The position numbers were made by a program, and so were the translations under genes. 64,000 bases of DNA from Clavelina lepadiformis (taxonomy: Eukaryota > Chordata > Ascidiacea > Aplousobranchia > Clavelinidae), in NCBI RefSeq assembly GCF_947623445.1, contig NC_135244.1, positions 18,476,860 to 18,540,859 of the forward strand. The letters are read 5' to 3'. Below the pieces are notes generated by a model. It did not search any database. It was not told where the DNA came from and saw only the letters and a program-made list of their open reading frames with translations. Shown piece by piece: positions 12,740 to 23,900 of the stretch; position 1 is the stretch's first letter; each line of letters starts with the position of its first letter.

Positions 12740-14790
12740 CTAGATTTCCGGGCATGAGGTCATCAGCCATGTGATTGTATCTTTGTCCAATCTTTTCAGA
12801 CCACACACACCATGTGGGGGCCGATGGATTGGGCAGTCATTGATGACGTGGTCTGCTGTTTGCTCTGTGGCACCACACTCGCATCCTGATGAGGGAGCCA
12901 GTCCCCATTTGTGCATATCTGAGCGAAAACGTCCGACGCCGGTGCGCAGGCGGTTGAGCTTGACCAAAGCAGGTCTTGCGAGGGACATTCCAGATGGGTT
13001 TGGGTCGGCGTCGGCTATGAAGTCACGGAGTCTGGAGGTGTTGTTTTGCCACTCCGTGCTCCACATGTGATTCGTCCAGTGCGCCGCACTTAGTCCAAGG
13101 TCTTCTGCGCTACTGCGTAGCTGTTGTGCGGCTGGCACAAAGGGGTGTCTTGATTTCAGTCGCTGCTTTCCAGTTGGTGATCGCTGGAGTGTGGTATGGA
13201 GAAGGTGTTCAGGGTCCAAAGCGCGGCAAGCGATAGAAATCATGGCTCCTTTGCGGCGTAGCTCAGCAGGTTGGATGCCTGCAAGGATTGGTAAGTAGTC
13301 TGTTGGAGTGGGACGCAGGCAACCAGTCACAATACGCAGCGCGTCGTTGATGGCGTTGTTGATGTGGCGGGTATGAGAGCTACGACACCACACTGGTGCG
13401 CAGTACTCGGCGGTGGAGTGGACAAGTGCCAGGGTGTGCCAGTGCCAGTGCGAAGGGTTTTTGCGTCGGCCCCCCAGCCTGTACCCGCCAGCCGCCTTAG
13501 GAGTGCGACGCGCGCAGATAGTTTATTGCGCAGTGACTCCAAGTGTCGACGATACGTGAGTGCCCTATCCAAGGTCACGCCGAGGTAGGTAGGCTCGGCG
13601 CTGTAGGGCAGGTGTTCCCCATCAATACTGATGCTTATCTCACGCTGTGCTTCCTTGTTGTTAAGGTGGAAGGCCGCCGACACTGTCTTTGCCTTGCTGA
13701 GCTGCAGCTTCCATTTCTGGAGATATGCAGTTAGTGTTTGCATGTCTTGGCTAAGATACCTCTCCATCGACTGCCAGTCTCCGGCAGAATGCAGGAGTGC
13801 CAGGTCATCTGCATAGGCATACTTCCTGGAGGTGGTGGTGGGCAGGTCGTAAGTGTATATGTTGAACAGGAGGGGAGCCAAGACGGAGCCCTGTGGGACG
13901 CCGTTTCTGAGTCGGCGTAGTCTACTTCGTGGGCCGCTGCCGGTGGTGAGGGTGAAACTACGGTTTTGTACGAGTTCCATAATCATGTGGACCATGTGCC
14001 TGTCAGGAAGTAGACGGAGTAGCTTGCAGGTAAGACCGTTGTGCCACACGGTGTCGTAAGCAGCCGAGAGATCAACAAACACGGCGCCGGCCTTCTTCTT
14101 AGCTGAGAAGCTGTCCTCGATGTCTTGGGTCATAAGTGTGACCTGGTCTACGGTTGATCTTCCGTGTCGGAAGCCAGCTTGTTCCCGGGGGAGCTGTGAG
14201 TCTATTATCGGTTCGACACGGGCGTAGATGAGTCTTTCGAGGATCTTGAAGGGGATGCAGAGCAGGGAGATGGGGCGGTAGCTCTTTGGGTCCCCTGGAG
14301 GCTTCTTCGGCTAAGGGACTGCAACCACAAGGGCTCTTCTCCAGATTTTAGGGATACGCAGGTGGCGCATGCAACAGGAAAGGAAATCTTTTAACCAGGA
14401 CTTCAGGGCGGGAGCAGCATGGAGTATTAGCTCCGGGCATAGATGGTCAAGGCCCGGAGCTTTACCTGGCTTCGTGTGCTGGAGGGCGGCGGCGAATTCT
14501 TCCGTAGTGAAATCGCCGGAGATGTTGTCTTCGTATGATGTTGGCACCTTCCAGAGATCCGTCATTTCCTGGAGGACGGACCTGTCTGAGTCACGGTCTC
14601 TCGTTTTAAACGTCCCGTTCTTCACAAGTTGTGTTGCGATGGCATTAGGCGAGACAGGGCATTGTTGACGGGATCCACGTGACCTGCCAGTGAGGTTGTT
14701 CAATGTATACCATGCTGTGCGGCTAGAGTGTGTGAAGTCGATTGAGTTGACAGCCTCTGTCCAGTGGTGCTTCCTCTTTGGTCAAGCCTT
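12740..14790 (-). pseudogene. LINE reverse transcriptase region, broken by a stop and a frameshift
   Basis: From right to left the RT motifs are KPGKAPGLDHLCPELI, an internal TAG at 14311-14313, SYRPISLL, REQAGFRHGRST, FVDLSAAYDTVWH (motif A Asp), NGVPQGSVLAPLLFNIY (motif B) and YAYADDLALL (catalytic Asp pair, YADD). Frame is lost at about 13425-13460. It resumes in another frame with CAPVWCRSSHT and the C-terminal CECG...TADH...CPIHRPPHG zinc-binding-like motif, and stops at 12740. The frame on both sides of the TAG is the same, so that lesion is a point change. All catalytic residues are still visible. Confidence 0.92.
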
Positions 14791-15848
14791 TCCAGTAAAA
14801 CTGTGGCTGATGTGTTGGTGTCGTCACCCTGAGGGGAACCAAGAAAGTCGCAGTAGAGGCTCTGGCACTCCTTATCCCAGCACGGTATGTGGATTTTCCG
14901 TCGGCCGCGGGGGATGGATTTTTTTGCCTCAGATGCTATTGCGTCGCAGAGGTCCTGGTAGGCTTCGTCCACATGGATGGTGTGTGGGGGAGGTAGACGC
15001 TTTGCGGCTTTTTTTGTATGGAAGCCGTAGCGTTTCCAATCGGCCTTTCTGAAGTTCCAACGCTTAACCCGCTTGCTCGGGACAGGCAATGCAAGTTTGG
15101 GGGCCGTGACAAGCGAGGGTCGATGTTGGGACCTAGGGAACTTCTCTAGCACGCGTCTGTGCGGGTGTCGACTATCGGAGCCCATACTTGCGAATGCCAG
15201 GTCTGGATTTGTACCAGTGTTCCAACGCCCGGAGAAGAAGCTAGCAGCACCCTTAGGATCGTGTAGTAGGGTGAGGTTGTTATTGGCTGCCCAGGCAGCC
15301 AAGCTTTCTCCGTCGTTATTGATTGTGTTGTAGCCCCAGTCCGTGTGGTGGCTATTGAAGTCGCCGACGTAGAGGCTGGGGTGGGGGAACACTGGTATGG
15401 CTGATGGTGAAAGTCGCAAGGGTGGGGGCTTGTAAATATTGATGATCTTGTAGCCTGTTATGTCTACACAGAGCCACTCGAGCTCCGATTGGGCTGGGGA
15501 TTGGTCTTCTAGAGTCCAGCTCAGTTGATCATGGACAAACGTGGTAAGGCCGTGTTTCCTGCTGACGATTGCGCCTGCGAGTGTGAAGTTGGTTATTACC
15601 AACTTATCTATAGATGTGCAGTAGGTCTCTTGGAGGACGATAATGAGGGCTTGATGTTTGTTGGCCAGGTGTTCTATGACACTGATTTTGCTGGCGGTGA
15701 TGCCCTCGGTGTTCAGCTGCAGGACGGTGGGTCTACGGTACTTTTCGACAGAAGAGCTGCCGCGCCCTGAGAAGGACGTTTCCCTCGCCACCCTGCACTG
15801 AGCTCTAGTCTGGGTAATAGCTCGATTTTGACAATCTTCGCTTCGCAT
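14700..15848 (-). pseudogene. LINE apurinic-type endonuclease region
   Basis: A frame of 382 codons opens with ATG 15848. It shows the exonuclease/endonuclease/phosphatase fold motifs in order: LQETY (catalytic Glu), YVGDFNSHHTDWG (GDFN), NPDLAF and SQHRPSL (catalytic His). Its last ~25 residues are out of frame with the family. The family-like continuation (HHWTEAVNSIDFTHSS) lies in the next frame, so a one-base indel lies about 14770-14800. The domain itself looks intact. In life it nicks target DNA for reverse transcription. Confidence 0.9.
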
Positions 15849-15926
15849 ATCTTCTTGTTGGATATGGTACTGACAGGAGGGACCACGTGAAGGTGCTTGT
15901 CTCCCCCCCCCCTGTTACATGCTGCT

Positions 15927-16045
15927 GCTTTGCTATCAGTCGATTACTCTCAGACGCTGGCGCAGGCTACCGCTACAGTGCCTTAGCTTATTATTATTAT
16001 TATTACCTTATGGTAATTCTTATAAGTTTTAGGTATAACCTAGGG
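15927..16045. other. Short spacer between the LINE and the second hAT-type element
   Basis: Contains a short (TTA)n run near 15988-16006. It lies outside the LINE target duplication, so I do not count it as part of the retrotransposon. Confidence 0.5.
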
Positions 16046-16372
16046 CAGGGGTCTGCGAATAGTGGGTCGCGACCCAAATTTGGATCGTGAAGCCAAATTT
16101 AAAATATTTATTTAAAATTTACCGTTTTCAACGTAAAGCCCATAGTTTTCATTAGGTAGAATAAATGTATTCATTTACTTTACGGTTTTATGTGCTAAGT
16201 TTCACACAAATTTGTGCAAGAAATTAGCTACTTTCAATTGTAGTCTTAACATCGATATTTAATTACAGTACATAGTATTTTCCACAAAATTATATGCTCA
16301 CAAAATGCTTGGGTCGCTAGAATTTAGAACTATTTTTAAAAGGTCGCGCTAAAAAGTATTTGCGAACCCCTG
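16046..16372. mobile_element. hAT-type non-autonomous element (MITE), 327 bp, second family
   Basis: Left end CAGGGGTCTGCGAATAGTG, followed by GGTCGCGACC; right end GCGAACCCCTG preceded by GGTCGCGC. These are imperfect terminal inverted repeats. The flanks are ACCTAGGG (16038-16045) and ACCTAGGA (16373-16380), an 8-bp target duplication with one mismatch. The core is AT-rich and non-coding. It shares the CAGGGGT start with the element at 8.8 kb, but the internal sequence differs, so it is a separate family of the same superfamily. Confidence 0.88.
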
Positions 16373-16380
16373 ACCTAGGA

Positions 16381-19300
16381 TACCCCCAGATTGCGAAGTT
16401 TGGATTTTGCGCTGAGTATTTTATTTTTGGAAAACAATTTTTGGGCGGAATTTTCACGAATTTCCTAATTTTTGCCTCGGATTATATGTTTTTCATTCGA
16501 TTTTAGAGTGTTTAAATCAGGCCTGCTTGCTACTGTCGTGTCGCTATTCATGTTCGACTCGCACTCAACTTTCAGTCATGCAGCCGACTACAACAGCGTT
16601 TTTAATGAATATTTTGGAAATGGAAATGATTGGAAATGATCTTATTTAACCGGCCTTGCCAGCTTGCGGCGGATATTTTCCAATCTCGACTCCGGTAAAA
16701 TCGCTACAGAGCAATCGCGCATAGTTTTTTCAATTGAACCTTCGGTATTCTGGGATAAATTCGGAGAGTGGACAGAAGACAAAAAATTAGTTTGTTTGTT
16801 TACATATCATTTTCATATATTGTTTACAGAAGAAAGGCAAATAGCTCTTCGTTTATAAACCACGTTCGACAGCCTTTCTTGTCTGCCACACCGACCCTTG
16901 GTTACAGAAACAAAGTAGGCCTACCGTCTGATCTCATATCATGCATTTATGCGAATCACATTAAGAAAGACCTGATTCGTAGTGATGCTGTAGTAGGCCT
17001 ACACATATTGAAGTTCCTGCAGTTTGATTACGGTGACACTCAGCGTCAATTAGAAAAAAAACATCTGGGTTGCTGTGCTGCTGCTGAAGTTTCAGATGTT
17101 TTAGGCTATGACGTTAGTCTAAACTCTAAAGTAACTGTGACAGTTACCTGTCAAAGGCTACGAAAGCTCAAAATAAGCATATCAGTACAGCGTTACATAC
17201 TAAAAACTGAGTAGACTTAAATGTAAAGCGATTACAAAAATTATAGGCCTACATGTATATTGTCGTAGTCTATACGCGCTGGCGTAAAAGACAAGAAAAA
17301 CGAACATAGTATCGTGTAGCTTAAAAATTAGGTTGGATACAAAGTGTGAGGTATAAAAACCAAGTGTTGCATACCTGTGGCTGATCGGGTTTACTGTACA
17401 CGATAATGAGGCTTCATCTGATTGACAGGAAGGTTACGTGTTCTTTTTGGGTAGCGCTGATGTAAATGCATAACGGTCAACAGGTAAAACTTTATTTGCA
17501 GAATTAAAACAGAACTGATAATCGTAAAGTACTATGGACAAAAGTTAACAACGCAAAGGTTTTGTGAAACACGTAATCAAGGAAAGAATGTATATTAAGG
17601 AGGAAAACAAGAACTTAAAGGAAAGCGACCAGAGTGTGACGCTTGCCGTCACCAACGATATAAAGAATTCTATAAGATATAACGTTCTTTATATCGTTGC
17701 CGTCACAACCACAATTAATGTTTGTGCAATAATAAACATAAAATCGCCAATGATGTAATCATGTGAATCAAAGTCTGACCAAAAATAGATATACTTAGCA
17801 GTAGCTAGTAGTTTTAGTAATGGACATACTGTAAAAACACAATGCGAAAGTGTTAAATTATGGTAACAAAATGTTGGTCACCTCTACTGTAAGTACACTA
17901 TTTTTTATTCACCTACAATATTTCTAAAATCTATCAGTTTAACGCCATAAGTTTGGTATGTAAAAATACAATTGCGGCGAAATTCTAGAACTTAGGAAAG
18001 AGCGGTTATGACAAAAAAATCTGTGGAAATTTTGCGATACAGCAATAAAAGTGAAGTTGTAGCCTACCATAAACTCGTAGTAACAACTGTTGTTAGATGT
18101 CTATAGTTGTTCCAAATTTGCTATAGCTACAGACATCTTATAATCTCAGCTTTAATTTTTTGAGGTCGTGAATGTGTGTTCGCACTGTTCCGTAGCTTAT
18201 CCTTTATAAGACCACAGTAGGAATTACAAATTGTTACAGAAAGAACCGCGAGTTCATTTGTCACTCGCGGGTTTTCAGAAAAAGTCTCCGAAATTGCGCG
18301 GATTGCGGATAAAGTCACACAATTGTGTGCAGAGGATAAATTCTCCGCCCAGGGCAAAGTTTTCATCCTGGGAGTACCCAGCATATGAAGCAAAAGCGTA
18401 AAACCAACTGAGCAGCTGGGTTTTAGTATACAAATGCATCCTATGGTTGAATTTACACTTTTGCACTAAATCCGTTTAGGTATATCCCGCCAATCCATCA
18501 GCTTAGCTTCGGTTTTAGCGTATCGTTTTCAAATTGTGTATAGCCTAATGATTGTATTTAGGTTTGGTGACCGTGCTGATGTTAAATTACATTTCTTACA
18601 TTGTATTGCCACCATAGTCAGTGTTTCTGCCCTTAAGGCCCTGCCACATTGTCCTGTTTTAGTTAAGGTAGCCTGTATAGTGTAATTATTATTGCTGCTA
18701 GTATGTTTGTTACTAACGACTACCTATGTGCCAGCACAACTTTCCGTACAATTAAGGCAAAAAACGCAATGAATGGATGAATATGACATTATTGCTACAG
18801 TGTTTTAATTGTGGATGGTAGCCTAGGTATATCTGACCGTCATCAGCAGTACATATTGTTCACTCTTATGATGTTGGCCTTATGATAGTTGTGCTGAACC
18901 ACATTTCCAAAGATGTTTTAGTAAATAGAATATTGAAATGTTCTGTAATAGCCTAAGCTTGTATGTAACATAACATCAAAGCAAATGAAATGTATGCTCC
19001 ATGAAACTAACGTGCACATATACAAAGAAATGGAGCCTGCATGCAGCCTGTTTATAAACAAATATAAAATTGTTATCATAAAAAATTTTCCTTGAAAAGA
19101 ATAAGTTACAAAAGCAACAAATCTTGCAATATTGAGACTTTCCATGAGATTAAGAGACAAAAACAACTAGTTTATGAAAAAGTAATCTCAGAAAATGAAA
19201 AGTGGTAAAAGAAATAACAAACCTGATATGTGCGCATCTATTATTAAGAGAGTCTTACAAAACTACTTTTGAAAGAATTGAGCAAACATAAACTATTTTA

Positions 19301-20985
19301 ACATAAAATTCTCTACAATTGCAGATGAATGGGTAAAAATTTGCTACTTTTTGTAGTATCTAGGTCCACTCCCTTCAAAAAAATTCAGTCTGCATCAACC
19401 CTATTTGCCCTTTTGACTGATGGTTGCTCCTATTAATTATATGATAAGAGCTTTTTTTAGTACGAAAGTGAGTGCATAAAAGGAAAGTTACTCCAGTTTT
19501 ACATCAAAACATATATATTTTCATTTGTTGTACGCTCTTATGTTTGTTTAACAAAAAAGAATTTGTCAATTTTTGATTGTTGAATGACAGCGTGATCAAA
19601 CTTTGATAACAGGAACCTCTCATTGACATTATGAAAAAGCAGCCCTTTCTCCAAAGTTTTCATGCATAATGGCAATTGGTAGCAAGTTGGAACTGTCGTT
19701 TCGTCCATTAGGGTCTGCTTTTCAACTTTGCTCTGAACTTCAATATCACGTCCTAACTCACTCCAATGAGCGGAAAATTTATAACGAGAAAAAATACCGT
19801 TTGTTTCATTTCAGCCAAAACTGTCAAATTTCAGTTTTACTATAAACTTTTGCTTTATTATGTGGGTATGATATACTGCAGACAGTTGTACTTTCAGCAT
19901 GTGTTTCATACTGCCAATTGGTTTGTGGTATGCTTACATCATGGTGAACGTTTTAAGGACTTTGTGATAGTTGGTGTTACATGTAATGGTGGTAATTTCT
20001 ATTAAATTTGTTGATGTTGGTAATATGCTTCAAGTTAATAGTAAAGAGGCCAAATTATAAGTACTTAATATGCTATAATGGAAATGTTGCCTATATGCAC
20101 CAGAGCCATTAGTAAGTACCAGTACTCCAAATATTTCTTGCACTCTCAACACGCCTATTTACAGTATATCGTATATAAGAACAATAAAAATTAAGTTCGA
20201 GTATTAAAGATTTATGATGAATAAACCAAAAGTAATTGGGAAATTTTTATGTCAAAATTGCTAGTATTTTAACTTATACTGTATATAGATAAAATTTGTT
20301 TTAATGGTTTTATGCCTGATCAGTTGTCATATCATATAATTTCTTTTTCGTGGTCATGATGATGTGATGACAGATTAGTGAAAAAAGTAGTAGAAAAGTC
20401 CACTTTTAGGTGGAAATGCTGGTATTTTGGAAAAAATGCACCTATTACTTGTTAAATTTTCTTACATAATCTTTACAGAGATGTATATATAATTTTTTCA
20501 TTTTGGCCTATATAAATTTTAGGATATTTCAACAAAAGTAACAAAATATTTCATTTGCAAGGGGTAGGCTAGTCTAAACTATTTTTGTTTTTATCTTGTA
20601 TTTAAGGTTTATCTTAGAGACAAAAACTATACTGTGGAACAAAAGTCCTTTGTTTCTTAGCAAGATAAACTCGGCTTAAATAGGATAAAGTTTCCTGTTA
20701 TTGTATCAATTGTATTGTGTACACGTACCAATTTGATCACCATGCAAACACATGTCACATTTAGAAAGCTTTGTTTTCTACTCAAATGGATGTTTTTACA
20801 GCCTGTTAATAACTATATATACTCAATGTTATTTTTAGAAAGTGAAAAGTAGGGCACAATGTCACTTGGAAACAATTGGTCTATGTGGCATTGATGTTCA
20901 TGCGATGATTACAATGCTCTTGCAGCAAGGCTCGCCCCTCATATTTTCTGCTGAAAATTTTGATGAACACTAATCAATTGCAACA
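16381..20985. other. Gene-free stretch upstream of CCDC142
   Basis: AT-rich, with several short open frames (for example 16768-17214 plus and 18127-18466 minus) that show no family resemblance and no convincing exon borders. A stem-loop lies at 17653-17699. The promoter of the downstream gene should be near the right end, but no element is recognisable. Confidence 0.5.
17653..17699. repeat. Perfect 15-bp inverted repeat (stem-loop)
   Basis: CAACGATATAAAGAA at 17653-17667 pairs with TTCTTTATATCGTTG at 17685-17699 around a 17-nt loop. GCCGTCAC also occurs directly on both sides, just outside the arms or nearly so. Function unknown; it may be the remnant of a small foldback element. Confidence 0.75.
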
Positions 20986-23900
20986 ATGAACTTAAGCAGC
21001 ATACCTCCTTTGCTTCCAAGTTCATCTAATCCAACAGTTGCTGCACCTAAACATTCTACTAGAAGATTTGAACATGTCTACTCTAGTTTTAAGATCACTG
21101 ATGCAGATGAGTTGCCAATTGTACCACAGTCATACCCTGATGAAAATGCTACTATTGCAACAGGTCAGTTACAGAATATCTGGTTATTTCTTGTTGAAAA
21201 TTTTTTTCAGTCTTATACTTGCCCATGTTGTCAATAGCTTTGGAACTTTTTCGTCAACATTGACTCTCTATGACAAACATAATATATCATTATGACATCT
21301 TTTTTTGTTCACTGGTTTGGCCAGTAGAGATAAAATACTCGCCGGTTATGAATGGCATCATTTATGCCTTTCATGGCCAGTGCACTGACACAGTAAGACC
21401 CAAATGGGAAGATGTAGTTTTTGTATGAATTGTTGTTATGGTAATGTTTCTTTCTAAAATATAACAATGGTGATTATTATGTTTTAGTGCCAATAATGAA
21501 ACGATAAGTATGTTTGCTGAATAACTCTTGGTGTGTCACGCTTGTGCAAACAGACCACAAAGGCCATTGAAAGTATTTTTTTCATTTCTAGATTATCAAT
21601 GCCTTGGTGTGAAGTACTCAAAGGAGGTAAAAAGGAAAGTAACAGGTTGCAAAAAGTTACACAAAAATAAAAAATGTTGGAATGAAAATGATCAACTAGC
21701 TCGCGAAATGTTTGGAAACTACAAGAAGTACTGCAAGTTAAAGAAAGTTGGCTCATGTTTTGTTCTAATAAGAAAAGATGATGGGGCTGGATTGGATGAT
21801 AACTTTGATCAACTTGCTGGTAGCCAGAGTACTTTGCCTGGAACAGTGGACAATTCTAAAAATGAGCCGTCTCATCAAAAAGAAAGTTTCTCTACTGATC
21901 AAGTGAACACACATTTTTGGAATGCAAAACTGCAACTATCTTCCATAAAACAAACAACAAACTTTGCTCAGTATTGTCGGCATAACTTAACGCAAGTGCG
22001 CAAATTTATCACAAAGCTTCAGTTGGCTATCCATGAAGAAAAACATTATCTTAGAGAGATTGAAGAAAGAAAGTTACAAAATTATTCGCCTGATGCACAT
22101 CCTGATTCAAATTATGAAGGAATTGGCAATGAAGATGAAGACAGTTTAGACCCACGTGGAACCCTAATTCGTCCACCAAAGCTAGGAAAAGTTTATGCAG
22201 AGCTCAATACTCACTTTAAGGCATGGATCGATATTTTGCGCAAATGGCAGTCTAATAAGTAAGTAAATATCTTTGACCTCTTTGCTTTATTTTGAACCCA
22301 TGTACACAGTAGTTAATAGTAACATTTAACTACTTCTATCGAAACATACCTTGTATATGCACTGGTAGAGTAGTAGTAAATTATGTTTTATACTTGCTGT
22401 TTTCTAAATTAAAGCAATCAATTTTTACCAGAATTGACAGGTCTGGTTTTATCTGCAGGCAATCTTTGTCAGCTCAAGTCGTCAACCTTTTCCTCATGTA
22501 TCAGAAAAGAATTAAATCTCTCCAGAAGCAAATGCTTTATCTGACCGAGGAGTTGATTCAGGCACGTTTGATTAGCCTCGCATCCTGTGCCACTTCCCAA
22601 TCGAGATTAAGAGATGCTGATCATGAATGGGAAGTTGTTTTTGGTGTGAGCTGTCTAAAGCGCTTCTGCAAATTGATAGAAGCTTACAACAAACTTATTA
22701 GGTAAGGTAACTTGTTAGGCAATCCATTTTTTTTTTGGATTTTTACCTGATGTTTTAAACTACAGCTCTCAAACTGAGCTGTTATGTATAGTGTAAATAT
22801 TTCTAAAATTCATTTGGTTCGACTTACGCTCTGAAGAAGCATGATTTGATTAATTATATTATCCGAAACTATGCTCAGCATCATATAAATGAAATGTATT
22901 TAACTGTAATTGTCATAGCCTTTGCTACTTCGTGATATTACGAGGTAAGTTATGCTAAAAGGGGACTTCCATGTTTGCCATCTCGGCTAGAAAATTTCCA
23001 AATCAGGTATAACGTCTGCTACATTGTTAATTTTGTAGCCAAAAGGACAATGAAGAAAACAACCGACGTGAAAGTGCTGTCAGGACATCAACATACTCTC
23101 TTTTTGACAGTCTTACGTCACTGTCAAGTGACTTTAATCACAAATCAAATCTTTTAACCGGTAAGCCCCAGAAAATCAAAGCAGACCACTTATCATGTTT
23201 GTCTTCCCTCGGTTGTATTTAAATGAATTTGTTTTCCCTAATTTACATACGTTTTGTAGGTTGGTAATTACAAACTTAAAAACTTCTATTTTTCCTAATT
23301 AACATTAGTCAGAGTCTATGACGTCAATGTTAGCACATGTTCTTGGGTATGTCAAAGGCAGACAATTTTAGTTGTGTAAACTTCGTATATTATATATAAT
23401 GATCTTGTACAGCTCAGTCTTCACTGCGACCTTTTACTGTCCCGCGAATTCTGAGTTATTTGGCCGGTCCTGTGAAACAAGACCTTGCCTCCTCGCTTCT
23501 CAAAATTCTAACATTGATTCACAAAGACCAACAAGATGTGGAAGATGATTATGAATTTGAAAATGAAGATAAACCTCAAAAGGTTAACTGGGGCCATGCA
23601 GCTGAGATAGACTTTGGTAAGCTATAATAAAATATTGAAAGTCATACCAAAGTTGATATTATATTAACTGGTGTTGATGCTTCTTATCACGTAATGGTGG
23701 TAGCTTTTATATTGCAATATTTTTGTGTGAATAATATTTCAAAATTTTGAATCTCAGATGAGGATCAAGTAATTACTCATGTTGCGGGTTTCAAGGTTAA
23801 CAATATCTCTGACAGCACTACATCCAATGGTTTGTGATGGAAATACTTGACAGCTTCGAAGTGCAACATAACATCTGCAAAATAACTTAGATTGTATTCA

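Larger units (their letters stand above)
12696..15915 (-). mobile_element. Non-LTR retrotransposon (APE-type LINE, Jockey-like), near full length, inactivated
   Basis: On the minus strand the element runs 5' to 3' from 15915 to 12696 and is bounded by the 11-bp repeat TACATGCTGCT (15916-15926 and 12685-12695). It encodes an apurinic-type endonuclease, then a reverse transcriptase, then a C-terminal Cys/His motif. It ends in a very short 3' UTR and a (GAA)n tail. There is no RNase H and no LTR. It is clearly richer in G+C than the surrounding DNA. Three lesions break it: a frameshift near 14770-14800, a TAG at 14311-14313, and a second frameshift near 13425-13460. The layout resembles Jockey-like elements widespread in aquatic animals; the exact clade is my inference. 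Confidence 0.93.

Noticed and set aside
13327-15848. Plus-strand frames across the LINE
   Set aside because: They are antisense shadows of the GC-rich retrotransposon coding regions.
15988-16006. (TTA)n run taken at first as the 5' end of the LINE
   Set aside because: It lies outside the 11-bp target duplication that defines the element ends.
16768-17214. 148-codon plus-strand frame
   Set aside because: No motif, irregular composition, and it runs through noncoding repeat-like GTAGGCCTAC sequence.
18127-18466. Two overlapping minus-strand frames of 88 and 63 codons, one with SWFYAFASYAGYSQDENF
   Set aside because: Neither matches a family I know, both lack convincing splice sites, and overlapping frames of this length occur by chance here.
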